Positions 1 to 6,142 of a stretch of DNA of 8,747 nt are shown here, piece after piece; the first letter of the stretch is position 1; every line of letters begins with the position of its first letter. The translations under genes were made by a program, and so were the position numbers. The stretch is from the NCBI GenBank assembly GCA_007134625.1, contig SLKL01000121.1:1-8747 (forward strand), written 5' to 3'. The stretch comes from Saprospiraceae bacterium. Lineage in GTDB: Bacteria > Bacteroidota > Bacteroidia > Chitinophagales > Saprospiraceae. The notes beneath the pieces are model-generated. The model was not told the origin of the DNA. It ran no database searches and saw nothing but the letters and a program-made list of their open reading frames with translations.

Positions 1-497
1 CCACTAATATTGAACATTAAACAAAGCGATACACCATTCATTTTTCCGGTAAAGGTATTTAATCCGGATAGATTTAACCCATTCACATATACATCATATC
101 CTGCAACTCCTCCGGGTGATATTGCTAGACCGTTGATGAGGTATTTAGGATATGAATAGGAATTTATCAAAGAATCCATATTATTTTTATCCTTGTAAAA
201 TTCCTCATCCTCGTCGTAAATCGGACTACTTGGAACAATTGGCAAAAGCAATCCCAAACCAATAATCTCAAAGCTTATTCCATTTACTACGGTATTCAAA
301 CTGGTATCAAAATCCAATTCAAGACTTTGTATCATAGGTCCTATTGCTATTCCGTTTATTCTTGTATCAGGTGAAGGGATATACCAGATTATATTCCTAT
401 CTTTATTTATTTGCCCATAAGCAAGTGAGGTTGAGCCTAAAAACACAAGGAGAATCACTCCTTTCCGTAAAAACGATTTAAAGCTTCTCCCCCCCAT
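1..497 (-). CDS. Exported protein with NG-type short repeats, 3' end outside window
   Basis: An uninterrupted reading frame runs on the minus strand from an ATG at 497 to the window edge, about 165 codons with no stop. The N-terminus has basic residues, a hydrophobic stretch (GVILLVFLGSTSLA) and an AYGQ cleavage-like site near residue 26, so it reads as a Sec signal peptide. The mature part repeats a short pattern: INGIAIG, VNGISFE, INGLAIS, VNGLNLS, MNGVSLC, with hydrophobic residues between. This resembles the LA_2272-type surface-repeat proteins seen in spirochaetes and Bacteroidota; that link is from memory of the pattern, not a search. An in-frame ATG also exists at 524, preceded by an in-frame TAA, and would add nine residues (MHLTGALVI). 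I prefer 497 because it gives the cleaner signal peptide. A run of seven G starts at the third base of the 497 ATG. The gene is divergent from ugd. The function is unknown; a cell-surface or periplasmic location is inferred. Confidence 0.75.
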   Translation of the reverse strand, partial: MGGRSFKSFLRKGVILLVFLGSTSLAYGQINKDRNIIWYIPSPDTRINGIAIGPMIQSLELDFDTSLNTVVNGISFEIIGLGLLLPIVPSSPIYDEDEEFYKDKNNMDSLINSYSYPKYLINGLAISPGGVAGYDVYVNGLNLSGLNTFTGKMNGVSLCLMFNIS

Positions 498-643
498 AAT
501 TACTAAAGCACCGGTCAAGTGCATGGTATCTTATTGTTGCATGTTTGTTTGTTGCCATAGAAGGATATTGAGAGGGACTGTAAGCTACCTTTCATTAAAA
601 TGTAAATATAGAGAATCTCCCCCAACCCCACAAAATCCCCCCA

Positions 644-716
644 CCGCGTGAGGGATTGAAGCGGACACGAAGTAAAGCGGAAAGCCCGACCCCCAAGAAC
701 TTGGGGGACACGCCCT
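644..716 (+). ncRNA. Flavo-1-like structured intergenic element
   Basis: The segment begins GCGTGAGGGATTGAAGCGG, repeats AGCGG about 15 nt later, continues AAAGCCCGACC, and ends in a stem-loop followed by ACACGCCC. GCGTG (646-650) can pair with CACGC (709-713) to close the whole element. Inside, CCCCCAA (690-696) pairs with TTGGGGG (701-707) around a GAAC loop. The conserved words and their order match what I remember of the Flavo-1 motif, a repetitive structured element of unknown function common in Flavobacteria intergenic regions. It lies about 70 nt upstream of the ugd promoter, so it is probably not part of the ugd leader. The alternative is a REP-like DNA repeat with no RNA role. The structure is seen directly; the family name is recalled and not searched. 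Confidence 0.6.
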
Positions 717-784
717 AATAGTACTGCTTTTCGAGGGGATAGCCTGAAGTCTTAACATTTTGATGATCTGAGGGTGGTGGTTTA

Positions 785-817
785 TTGTCCAAAAGTTGGA
801 CTCATTCATTATATTTG
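785..817 (+). promoter_or_regulatory. Bacteroidota-type promoter for ugd
   Basis: TATATTTG at 810-817 matches the Bacteroidota -7 consensus TAnnTTTG exactly. A TTG at 785-787 lies 22 nt upstream, within the 17-23 nt spacing reported for Flavobacterium -33/-7 promoters. Transcription would start near 823-825 and leave a leader of roughly 55-60 nt before the ATG at 881. Confidence 0.6.
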
Positions 818-880
818 CGCATCTTTTAATGTAGCCCACTGTGGTAGGGTTGCAATGCTTATCACACAAAAATATTGAAG

Positions 881-2197
881 ATGAAGTTAGCGGTTGTAGG
901 TACCGGTTATGTTGGTTTGGTTACGGGAACATGCTTTGCGGAGATGGGGAATCACGTGGTGTGTATTGATATCGATGCAGATAAGGTGAAGCGGATGCAA
1001 GCAGGTGAGGTGCCTATTTATGAGCCGGATCTGGATATTTTGTTTGAGCGAAATACGGCGCAGGGAAGGCTGCATTTTACTACTGATCTGAAAGAGGGGA
1101 TAGCGGATGCAGAGATTATTTTCCTTGCATTGCCTACTCCTCCCGGTGGCGACGGCTCGGCGGACCTGTCTTTTGTAATGGATGTGGCGCGGCAGTTGAG
1201 TGGTATGATTACGGATTATAAAATCATAGTGGACAAAAGCACTGTGCCGGTGGGTACTGCTGAAAAGGTACACAATATACTGGCGGAAAAGCTGGATCCA
1301 TCCCTTTTTGATGTGGTCTCCAATCCGGAATTCCTGCGCGAGGGGGTGGCTGTGGATGATTTCATGAAGCCGGATCGCGTGGTGGTGGGTACTTCTTCGG
1401 AAAAAGCAAGGGAAAAAATGAGGAGGTTGTACGAGCCTTTTGTGCGTCAGGGTAATCCCATCATTTTTATGGATGAGCGCTCGGCGGAAATGACCAAGTA
1501 CGCTGCCAATTCTTACCTTGCTGCACGTATCACTTTTATGAACGAGATCGCCAATCTGTGCGAAAAACTGGGTGCCAATGTGGATATGGTACGTGTAGGT
1601 ATGGGCTCGGATACGCGTATAGGAAAAAGGTTTTTGTTCCCGGGTGTGGGTTACGGTGGTTCTTGTTTCCCTAAGGATGTGCAGGCGCTCGCCAAGGCTG
1701 CTGCTGAGACGGACTACGATTTCCGCATATTGAATTCAGTCATGCAGGTGAATCAGGATCAAAAAGGGGTGCTTGTAGATAAAATCCTCCGCTACTTCGG
1801 TGGTGATATTCAGGGAAAAAACATAGCCATATGGGGGCTTGCTTTCAAACCGGAAACGGATGACATCAGGGAAGCACCGGCTATTACGATTATCCGGAGT
1901 TTACTTGAAAAAGGTGCCAAAATAAAGGCTTTTGACCCCGAGGCGATGGACAATATTCGCAAGCTTTTCGGGGACGCTATAGAATTGGTGAGCAATCAAT
2001 ACGATGCACTTGACGGAGCGGATGCTCTTGCCATCATTACGGAATGGGGAGCCTTTAGGAATCCTGATTTTGAGGAGATGAAAAAGAGAATGAATAAAAA
2101 AGTGATATTCGACGGTAGGAATGTATTTAGCCTGGAGATAATGGAAGAGCAGGGATTTGATTACGAGAGTATCGGGAGACCTGTGTTAAGGAGATAG
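881..2197 (+). CDS. ugd: UDP-glucose 6-dehydrogenase
   Basis: This cytosolic enzyme oxidises UDP-glucose to UDP-glucuronate with two NAD+, supplying acidic sugars for surface polysaccharides. The 438-residue product has the usual length and all the family landmarks. The N-terminal Rossmann fold carries GTGYVGL at residues 7-13, with an acidic strand end (CIDID) near 30. Lys206 and Asn210 lie in the segment MTKYAANSY, and the catalytic Cys262 is in GGSCFPKD, which also holds Lys265 and Asp266. The C-terminal UDP-binding domain includes WGLAFKPETDDIREAP. The sequence fits UDP-glucose dehydrogenase better than the WbpA-type UDP-GlcNAc dehydrogenase, which usually starts with a GLGYVGLP loop. An upstream in-frame TTG at 875 would add two residues, but the ATG at 881 gives the canonical N-terminus (MKLAVVG). 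A good promoter lies about 65 nt upstream. It is followed by a long non-coding spacer, so it is probably transcribed alone. Confidence 0.95.
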   Translation: MKLAVVGTGYVGLVTGTCFAEMGNHVVCIDIDADKVKRMQAGEVPIYEPDLDILFERNTAQGRLHFTTDLKEGIADAEIIFLALPTPPGGDGSADLSFVMDVARQLSGMITDYKIIVDKSTVPVGTAEKVHNILAEKLDPSLFDVVSNPEFLREGVAVDDFMKPDRVVVGTSSEKAREKMRRLYEPFVRQGNPIIFMDERSAEMTKYAANSYLAARITFMNEIANLCEKLGANVDMVRVGMGSDTRIGKRFLFPGVGYGGSCFPKDVQALAKAAAETDYDFRILNSVMQVNQDQKGVLVDKILRYFGGDIQGKNIAIWGLAFKPETDDIREAPAITIIRSLLEKGAKIKAFDPEAMDNIRKLFGDAIELVSNQYDALDGADALAIITEWGAFRNPDFEEMKKRMNKKVIFDGRNVFSLEIMEEQGFDYESIGRPVLRR

Positions 2198-2270
2198 TTG
2201 TTGAGTGGGACCTTTGGATTATTATCTAAAAGTGGAAGGTGATCAATAAATTAGTGGATAAATTGAACAC

Positions 2271-2298
2271 CGATTAACGATTAACGATATGCGATTTA
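2271..2298. repeat. Tandem heptamer, four units of CGATTAA type
   Basis: Four consecutive seven-base units read CGATTAA, CGATTAA, CGATATG and CGATTTA. All share CGAT and vary only in the last three bases. Similar CGATTTA-type heptamer runs occur in intergenic DNA of many Bacteroidota, as I recall. The array starts about 74 nt after the ugd stop. Confidence 0.65.
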
Positions 2299-2500
2299 AG
2301 AAGTGATTTAACTTGGGATTTCTGATTGTAAACTTAATTCATATTGAATTACTGGAAATTCTTAAATTGAATCGGCTATGATATAAAAAATTGTAGAAGT
2401 AAAATGAAACGAATAGTATCTAATGATTTCTTAAAAGTTATTTAATTGTGAGATAGGTTAAAATATTGAGTTTAGGGGAATGACTAAGAGTTAGTTTAAG

Positions 2501-2525
2501 ACCCTGTACGTAGTTTCTACAGGGT
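2501..2525. repeat. Inverted repeat ACCCTGTA / TACAGGGT
   Basis: A perfect 8-bp stem (2501-2508 with 2518-2525) encloses a 9-nt loop. No U-tract follows, so it is not a standard terminator, and it lies about 300 nt from either gene. Its 8-mer recurs in the larger hairpin at 2607-2637. Confidence 0.55.
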
Positions 2526-2606
2526 AAACCTCTCAGATTTTCAGTAATGGATAATGTACTTGGGATGCAAAATTTTAGAATATTATAGATCTAAGTGGGG
2601 AAGGGT

Positions 2607-2637
2607 AACCTATAGGGTTTCAAAAACCCTGTAGGTT
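2607..2637. repeat. Long 14-bp hairpin in spacer
   Basis: AACCTATAGGGTTT (2607-2620) pairs with AAACCCTGTAGGTT (2624-2637) across a 3-nt CAA loop. The only non-Watson-Crick position is one T-G pair. Two smaller stems follow immediately: TTGGT/ACCAA (2636-2640 with 2652-2656) and TTTGC/GCAAA (2659-2663 with 2671-2675). The right arm contains ACCCTGTA, as does the inverted repeat at 2501. The near-symmetric arms fit a bidirectional terminator or a REP-like palindrome; no strong T-tract follows on the plus strand. Confidence 0.6.
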
Positions 2638-2791
2638 GGTGAGCCTGTCGTACCAAGGTTTGCAGCGTTGGCAAAAAATAAAACCCAATAGTTTAAATAA
2701 TAACCATCGAATATTGATACGATTTACTTTCCCCGATACCTTTAATTCTTAAATGGAGTAGAAGGGATTCTTCAATAAAAAACAAATAACT

Positions 2792-3376
2792 ATGTCTTAT
2801 TTCTCTCATCCAACTGCCGTAATTGACGAAGGTTGTACTATAGGAAAAAACACTAAAATCTGGCATTTTTGTCATGTGATGTCCTCGGCTGTGATCGGGG
2901 AAAACTGTGTGCTTGGGCAAAATGTTTTTATCGGCTCAAAGGTCAGCATTGGCAAGGGGGTGAAAATACAAAACAACGTCTCTGTCTATGAGGGGGTGAC
3001 ACTGGAGGATGAAGTTTTCGTGGGACCTTCCGTGGTTTTTACCAATGTAATCAATCCGCGAGCGGGCATAGAGCGCAAGGATGAATTCAAGAGTACTTTG
3101 GTGGGCAAAGGGGCGAGCATAGGCGCCAATTCTACTTTAATTTGTGGTGTTACAGTGGGTCGATATGCTTTGATTGGTGCGGGTTCAGTAGTGACAAAAG
3201 AAGTGCCTGACTTTGCGATGGTTTACGGCAATCCCGCCAAACAACAGGGATGGGTGAGCAAGGCCGGCCACAAATTGTCTTTTGATACGGATAACAATGC
3301 GCAATGCCCCGAAACCGGCGAAACTTACCGACTGATCAATGAGGGCTTCGAATGGAAGTGTATCTTAGCAGAATGA
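2792..3376 (+). CDS. WbpD/WlbB-type sugar N-acetyltransferase (hexapeptide repeat)
   Basis: This is a left-handed beta-helix acetyltransferase of the family that N-acetylates UDP-2-acetamido-3-amino-2,3-dideoxy-glucuronate with acetyl-CoA, a cytosolic step in making di-N-acetylated uronic acids for O-antigen or other glycans. The 194-residue product shows hexapeptide repeats through most of its length (for example IGKNTK, IGENCVLGQNVFIG, IGANSTLICGVTVG, IGAGSVV). The family block FTNVINPRA places Asn85 where WbpD/WlbB has its active-site Asn. GNPAK follows near residue 150, and a CPETGETY tail begins at Cys172, a common C-terminal extension in this group. The start ATG fits a canonical MSYFSHPTAVI N-terminus. 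The stop overlaps the GSCFA gene start by four bases. WbpA/B/E/I homologues are not in the window, so the exact substrate is inferred. A generic sugar O- or N-acetyltransferase is the alternative. Confidence 0.85.
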   Translation: MSYFSHPTAVIDEGCTIGKNTKIWHFCHVMSSAVIGENCVLGQNVFIGSKVSIGKGVKIQNNVSVYEGVTLEDEVFVGPSVVFTNVINPRAGIERKDEFKSTLVGKGASIGANSTLICGVTVGRYALIGAGSVVTKEVPDFAMVYGNPAKQQGWVSKAGHKLSFDTDNNAQCPETGETYRLINEGFEWKCILAE

Positions 3377-4356
3377 AATGGAATACGCCCATAAAAATTA
3401 ATCCACTGCCCGATCTCATCAATCATCGGGATCATATTCTTTCTATAGGGTCCTGTTTTGCTGAACATATGGCGCTTTTTTTTCAAAAAAGAAAAATCCG
3501 GGTGCTTTCCAATCCTTCGGGTATTGTTTACAATCCACTTTCCATAGCTCGCTTGCTGGAAAATCTGATGGAGGAGCGCATGGTCTCTCGGGAGGAACTG
3601 TTTTTCAGGGATGGGCTTTATCATCACTATCAGTTTCACGGGAGTTATTCAGGTGCGAATGCGGATGCGGTGGCGGAAAAAATGAATGCTTCTTTAAAAT
3701 CTGCTTCTGCTCAACTGAGGAGCAGCCGTTTTATGATACTGACTCTCGGTACCTCCTGGGTTTATCTGGAAAAAGAAAAGGGCGAGGTGGTCGCCAATTG
3801 CCACAAGGTGCCCAATAAGCAATTTGATAAGGAGTGGCTGAGTCCCGCGGTACTGCACAAAGAACTTTTAAAGGCATTCGAGGCTTTGCAGCAGCTCAGG
3901 CCCGACATCAAAATAATCATTACGGTCAGTCCGGTTCGTCATCTCAGAGATGGAGCAGTGGGAAACAGCAGGAGTAAGGCGGCATTACTGCTCACAGCGG
4001 CTTATTTGCAGCACTCCCTACCGGACAGGGTTTTTTATTTTCCGTCCTATGAACTGATGATGGACGAGCTACGTGATTATCGCTTTTATGGGGAAGATAT
4101 GGTACATCCCTCTGCTATAGCTACGGATTACATCATGCGCCGTTTTGCGGAGGTCGCTTTTGACGGTGAGACCCGAGACCTGCTCAAGCGCACTGAGGAC
4201 CTGCTCCGCGCTGTCGGGCACCGCCCTTTCAATCCCGATACAGAGGAGCATCAGCGATTCAGGAAAATGCAGTTGGAAACGGTAAAGGAATTAATGCGTG
4301 ATTTTCCTGCTCTGGACTTTGGTCAGGAGTTGGAGTATTTTGGTGGGGTGGAGTAG
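3373..4356 (+). CDS. GSCFA domain-containing protein (SGNH-hydrolase-like)
   Basis: The 327-residue product belongs to the GSCFA family, named after the motif seen here at residues 26-30 (GSCFA, with Ser27 as candidate nucleophile). Further SGNH-like blocks are LTLGTSWVY (Gly126-Thr-Ser), SPVRHLRDG (Ser186 to Gly194) and DMVHPS, whose Asp242 and His245 form the DxxH pair typical of SGNH esterases. The family is widespread in Bacteroidota, is found near glycan and lipid genes, and lacks a well-established substrate. No signal peptide is evident, so it is probably cytosolic. I choose the ATG at 3373 because it makes an ATGA overlap with the acetyltransferase stop and gives the canonical MKWNTPI start. 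An ATG at 3352 would add seven residues and increase the overlap. The overlap implies co-translation; an acyl esterase or transferase role on a sugar intermediate is my inference. Confidence 0.85.
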   Translation: MKWNTPIKINPLPDLINHRDHILSIGSCFAEHMALFFQKRKIRVLSNPSGIVYNPLSIARLLENLMEERMVSREELFFRDGLYHHYQFHGSYSGANADAVAEKMNASLKSASAQLRSSRFMILTLGTSWVYLEKEKGEVVANCHKVPNKQFDKEWLSPAVLHKELLKAFEALQQLRPDIKIIITVSPVRHLRDGAVGNSRSKAALLLTAAYLQHSLPDRVFYFPSYELMMDELRDYRFYGEDMVHPSAIATDYIMRRFAEVAFDGETRDLLKRTEDLLRAVGHRPFNPDTEEHQRFRKMQLETVKELMRDFPALDFGQELEYFGGVE

Positions 4357-4385
4357 TATGGGAGTTCTCCACATTTTCACTTTTT
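4348..4385 (+). terminator. Weak possible terminator after GSCFA gene
   Basis: GTGGAG (4348-4353) can pair with CTCCAC (4367-4372) around a 13-nt loop that includes the stop codon, and an interrupted T-rich run (ATTTTCACTTTTT) follows. The stem is short and the T-tract is broken, so this is only a candidate end point for the acetyltransferase-GSCFA transcript. Confidence 0.3.
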
Positions 4386-4564
4386 AGGCTTTCTACTTCA
4401 TGAAATCAATACTGCCCAATAGGTAAAATTCTCCCTAAAAGTCAGGTGATTATCGGTGAGTTACAAAAGAGCTTTTCAAACTGAGTCCCTTATAAAGCTT
4501 TAGTCGTTTGTTTATCCTTAGTAATTTTCCCTGAATAGAATTATCTGATAACAGCAGCTTTTCT

Positions 4565-4572
4565 CATCTTTG
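4565..4572 (+). promoter_or_regulatory. Possible -7 element for glyS
   Basis: CATCTTTG matches TAnnTTTG at all but the first base and lies 22 nt before the glyS ATG, which suggests a very short leader. I see no TTG at the expected -33 spacing, so support is partial. Confidence 0.35.
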
Positions 4573-4594
4573 CGGTTCATTTTAAGATTTTGGC

Positions 4595-6142
4595 ATGAGT
4601 GATGTTTTTAAAAATATAGTTTCCCATTGCAAGGAGTATGGGTATGTGTTCCAATCGAGTGAAATTTACGATGGACTTGGTGCCGTTTATGACTATGGTC
4701 CCAATGGTGTTTTGCTGAAAAACAATATCAGGGAATATTGGTGGAAATCCATGGTGCAATTGCACGACAACATATCGGGTTTGGATGCTGCCATTTTTAT
4801 GCATCCCAAGACCTGGAAGGCAAGTGGTCACGTGGATGCTTTCATGGATCCTTTGATTGACAACAAAGATTCCAAAAAGCGATACCGTGCCGATGTATTG
4901 GTGGAGGACTATATTGAAAAACTCCATCAGAAAGTGGATAAAGAAGTGCGGAAAGCTGCAAAGAGGTTTGGCGATGATTTTGTTGAGGAAAAATTTAAGG
5001 CGGAGCATCCTCGTGTATCGGGTTACATAGCCAAAATCGAAGAGGTAAAAGCTGAGTTGGCAAGATGTCTGAATGAAGGCGATCTTGAAGCTTTGGGTCA
5101 ATTGATCAAAGATCTGGATATTCCCGATCCTGTGGGTGGTTCCCGCAACTGGACGGAGGTGCGACAGTTCAATCTGATGTTCTCTACACAATTAGGTAAT
5201 GTGGCGGGAAAGGAAGAAAAATTATATCTCCGACCTGAAACGGCTCAGGGTATATTTGTGAATTTTCTGAATGTAGCCAATACTACCCGTTCAAAAATCC
5301 CCTTTGGTATTGCGCAAACCGGCAAGGCCTTTAGAAATGAGATTATAGCGCGACAGTTTATTTTCCGTATGCGTGAATTCGAGCAGATGGAAATGCAGTA
5401 TTTTGTGCGTCCGGGTGAAGAAATGAAGTGGTATGAGTACTGGAAGGATTTCCGTATGAAATGGCACAAAGCATTGGGTACACCCGATGAAAAACTGCGC
5501 TACCACGATCACGACAATCTCGCTCACTATGCCAATGCAGCTGTTGATATCCAATACGATTTTCCTTTTGGTTTCAAAGAGCTGGAGGGCATACATTCGA
5601 GGACTGATTTCGATTTAAAGCAGCATCAGGAGTATTCCGGTAAAAAGTTGCAGTATTTCGATCATGAAATTAATGAGAGTTATACTCCTTACGTGGTGGA
5701 AACTTCCATAGGTCTCGATCGTATGTTTTTGGCGGTTCTCTCGCAGGCTTATCAAGAGGATGAGGTGCCTGATGCCGATGGAAAAACAAGTAAGCGATTG
5801 GTCTTGAAACTACCTCCCGCTTTGGCTCCCATCAAATGCGCTGTTTTACCACTTGTGAAAAACAAAGAGGAGATAACAGATAAAGCCACTGCAATTTTCA
5901 ATGAACTTAGATACGCTTTTGATTGCCAATACGATGAAAAAGACACCATCGGAAGGCGTTACCGCAGACAAGATGCCAATGGAACGCCATTTTGTGTAAC
6001 AGTGGATTTTGAGACATTGGAGGACAATGCAGTTACATTGAGAGACAGAGATACGCTTGAGCAAATCAGAATACCTATTAATGAGGTAGAAAAAGTGATA
6101 GCAGAAAAAACCTCCATGAATACGCTATTGAAAAAGCTGTAA
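4595..6142 (+). CDS. glyS: Glycyl-tRNA synthetase, dimeric class II type
   Basis: This enzyme charges tRNA-Gly with glycine using ATP in the cytosol. The 515-residue single-chain product matches the alpha2 form (glyQS type) normal in Bacteroidota, not the alpha2-beta2 form of many proteobacteria. The N-terminal catalytic part has SSEIYDGLGAVYDYGPNG near residue 20. Class II motif 2 starts with GKAFRNE (Gly243 to Glu249) and continues into FRMREFEQMEMQYF. Motif 3 is ETSIGLDR at 369-376. A C-terminal HGTP anticodon-binding domain begins around LAPIKCAVLPLV and includes RYRRQDANGTPFCVTVD. The central stretch rich in Lys/Glu (about residues 100-170) is the usual family insertion. The length and motif set look complete. 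Its TAA stop shares its last base with the ATG of the downstream phosphoesterase, so the two genes are very likely co-transcribed. Confidence 0.96.
   Translation: MSDVFKNIVSHCKEYGYVFQSSEIYDGLGAVYDYGPNGVLLKNNIREYWWKSMVQLHDNISGLDAAIFMHPKTWKASGHVDAFMDPLIDNKDSKKRYRADVLVEDYIEKLHQKVDKEVRKAAKRFGDDFVEEKFKAEHPRVSGYIAKIEEVKAELARCLNEGDLEALGQLIKDLDIPDPVGGSRNWTEVRQFNLMFSTQLGNVAGKEEKLYLRPETAQGIFVNFLNVANTTRSKIPFGIAQTGKAFRNEIIARQFIFRMREFEQMEMQYFVRPGEEMKWYEYWKDFRMKWHKALGTPDEKLRYHDHDNLAHYANAAVDIQYDFPFGFKELEGIHSRTDFDLKQHQEYSGKKLQYFDHEINESYTPYVVETSIGLDRMFLAVLSQAYQEDEVPDADGKTSKRLVLKLPPALAPIKCAVLPLVKNKEEITDKATAIFNELRYAFDCQYDEKDTIGRRYRRQDANGTPFCVTVDFETLEDNAVTLRDRDTLEQIRIPINEVEKVIAEKTSMNTLLKKL

Larger units (their letters stand above)
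498..880. other. Divergent intergenic spacer
   Basis: This 383-nt stretch separates the minus-strand exported protein from ugd. I see no convincing gene in it; the minus-strand frame across 585-869 has no homology I recognise and overlaps the structured element and promoter. It contains a C-rich tract (about 617-645), a Flavo-1-like element (644-716) and a Bacteroidota-type promoter for ugd (785-817), each listed separately. No clear promoter for the minus-strand gene was found. Confidence 0.7.
2198..2791. other. 594-nt gene-free, repeat-bearing spacer
   Basis: No credible coding region was found on either strand; the frames present are short, AT-rich and lack recognisable motifs. Base composition is clearly more AT-rich than in the flanking genes. 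The spacer carries a four-unit tandem heptamer (2271-2298), an inverted repeat (2501-2525), and a cluster of hairpins (2607-2675). The last 110 nt before the acetyltransferase are AT-rich with no strong promoter match. Confidence 0.7.

Noticed and set aside
585..869. Minus-strand 94-codon open frame in the ugd upstream spacer
   Set aside because: It spans the Flavo-1-like element and the ugd promoter, its translation is rich in Cys, Pro and Ser with no recognisable motif, and no start context is convincing.
887..1273. Minus-strand frame inside ugd
   Set aside because: It lies fully inside a strongly supported plus-strand gene with intact motifs and has no family resemblance; it is a shadow frame.
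2636..2662. TTG plus AAGGTTTG as a promoter for the acetyltransferase gene
   Set aside because: The -7 match misses the first T, the spacer is only 16 nt, and the site overlaps the hairpin cluster about 130 nt from the start codon.
2271..2675. CRISPR array
   Set aside because: The repeats are short, differently spaced and lack regular unique spacers; no cas genes are nearby.
4577..5191. 204-codon minus-strand frame opposite glyS
   Set aside because: Despite its length it is antisense to conserved glyS coding sequence and its translation shows no domain pattern.
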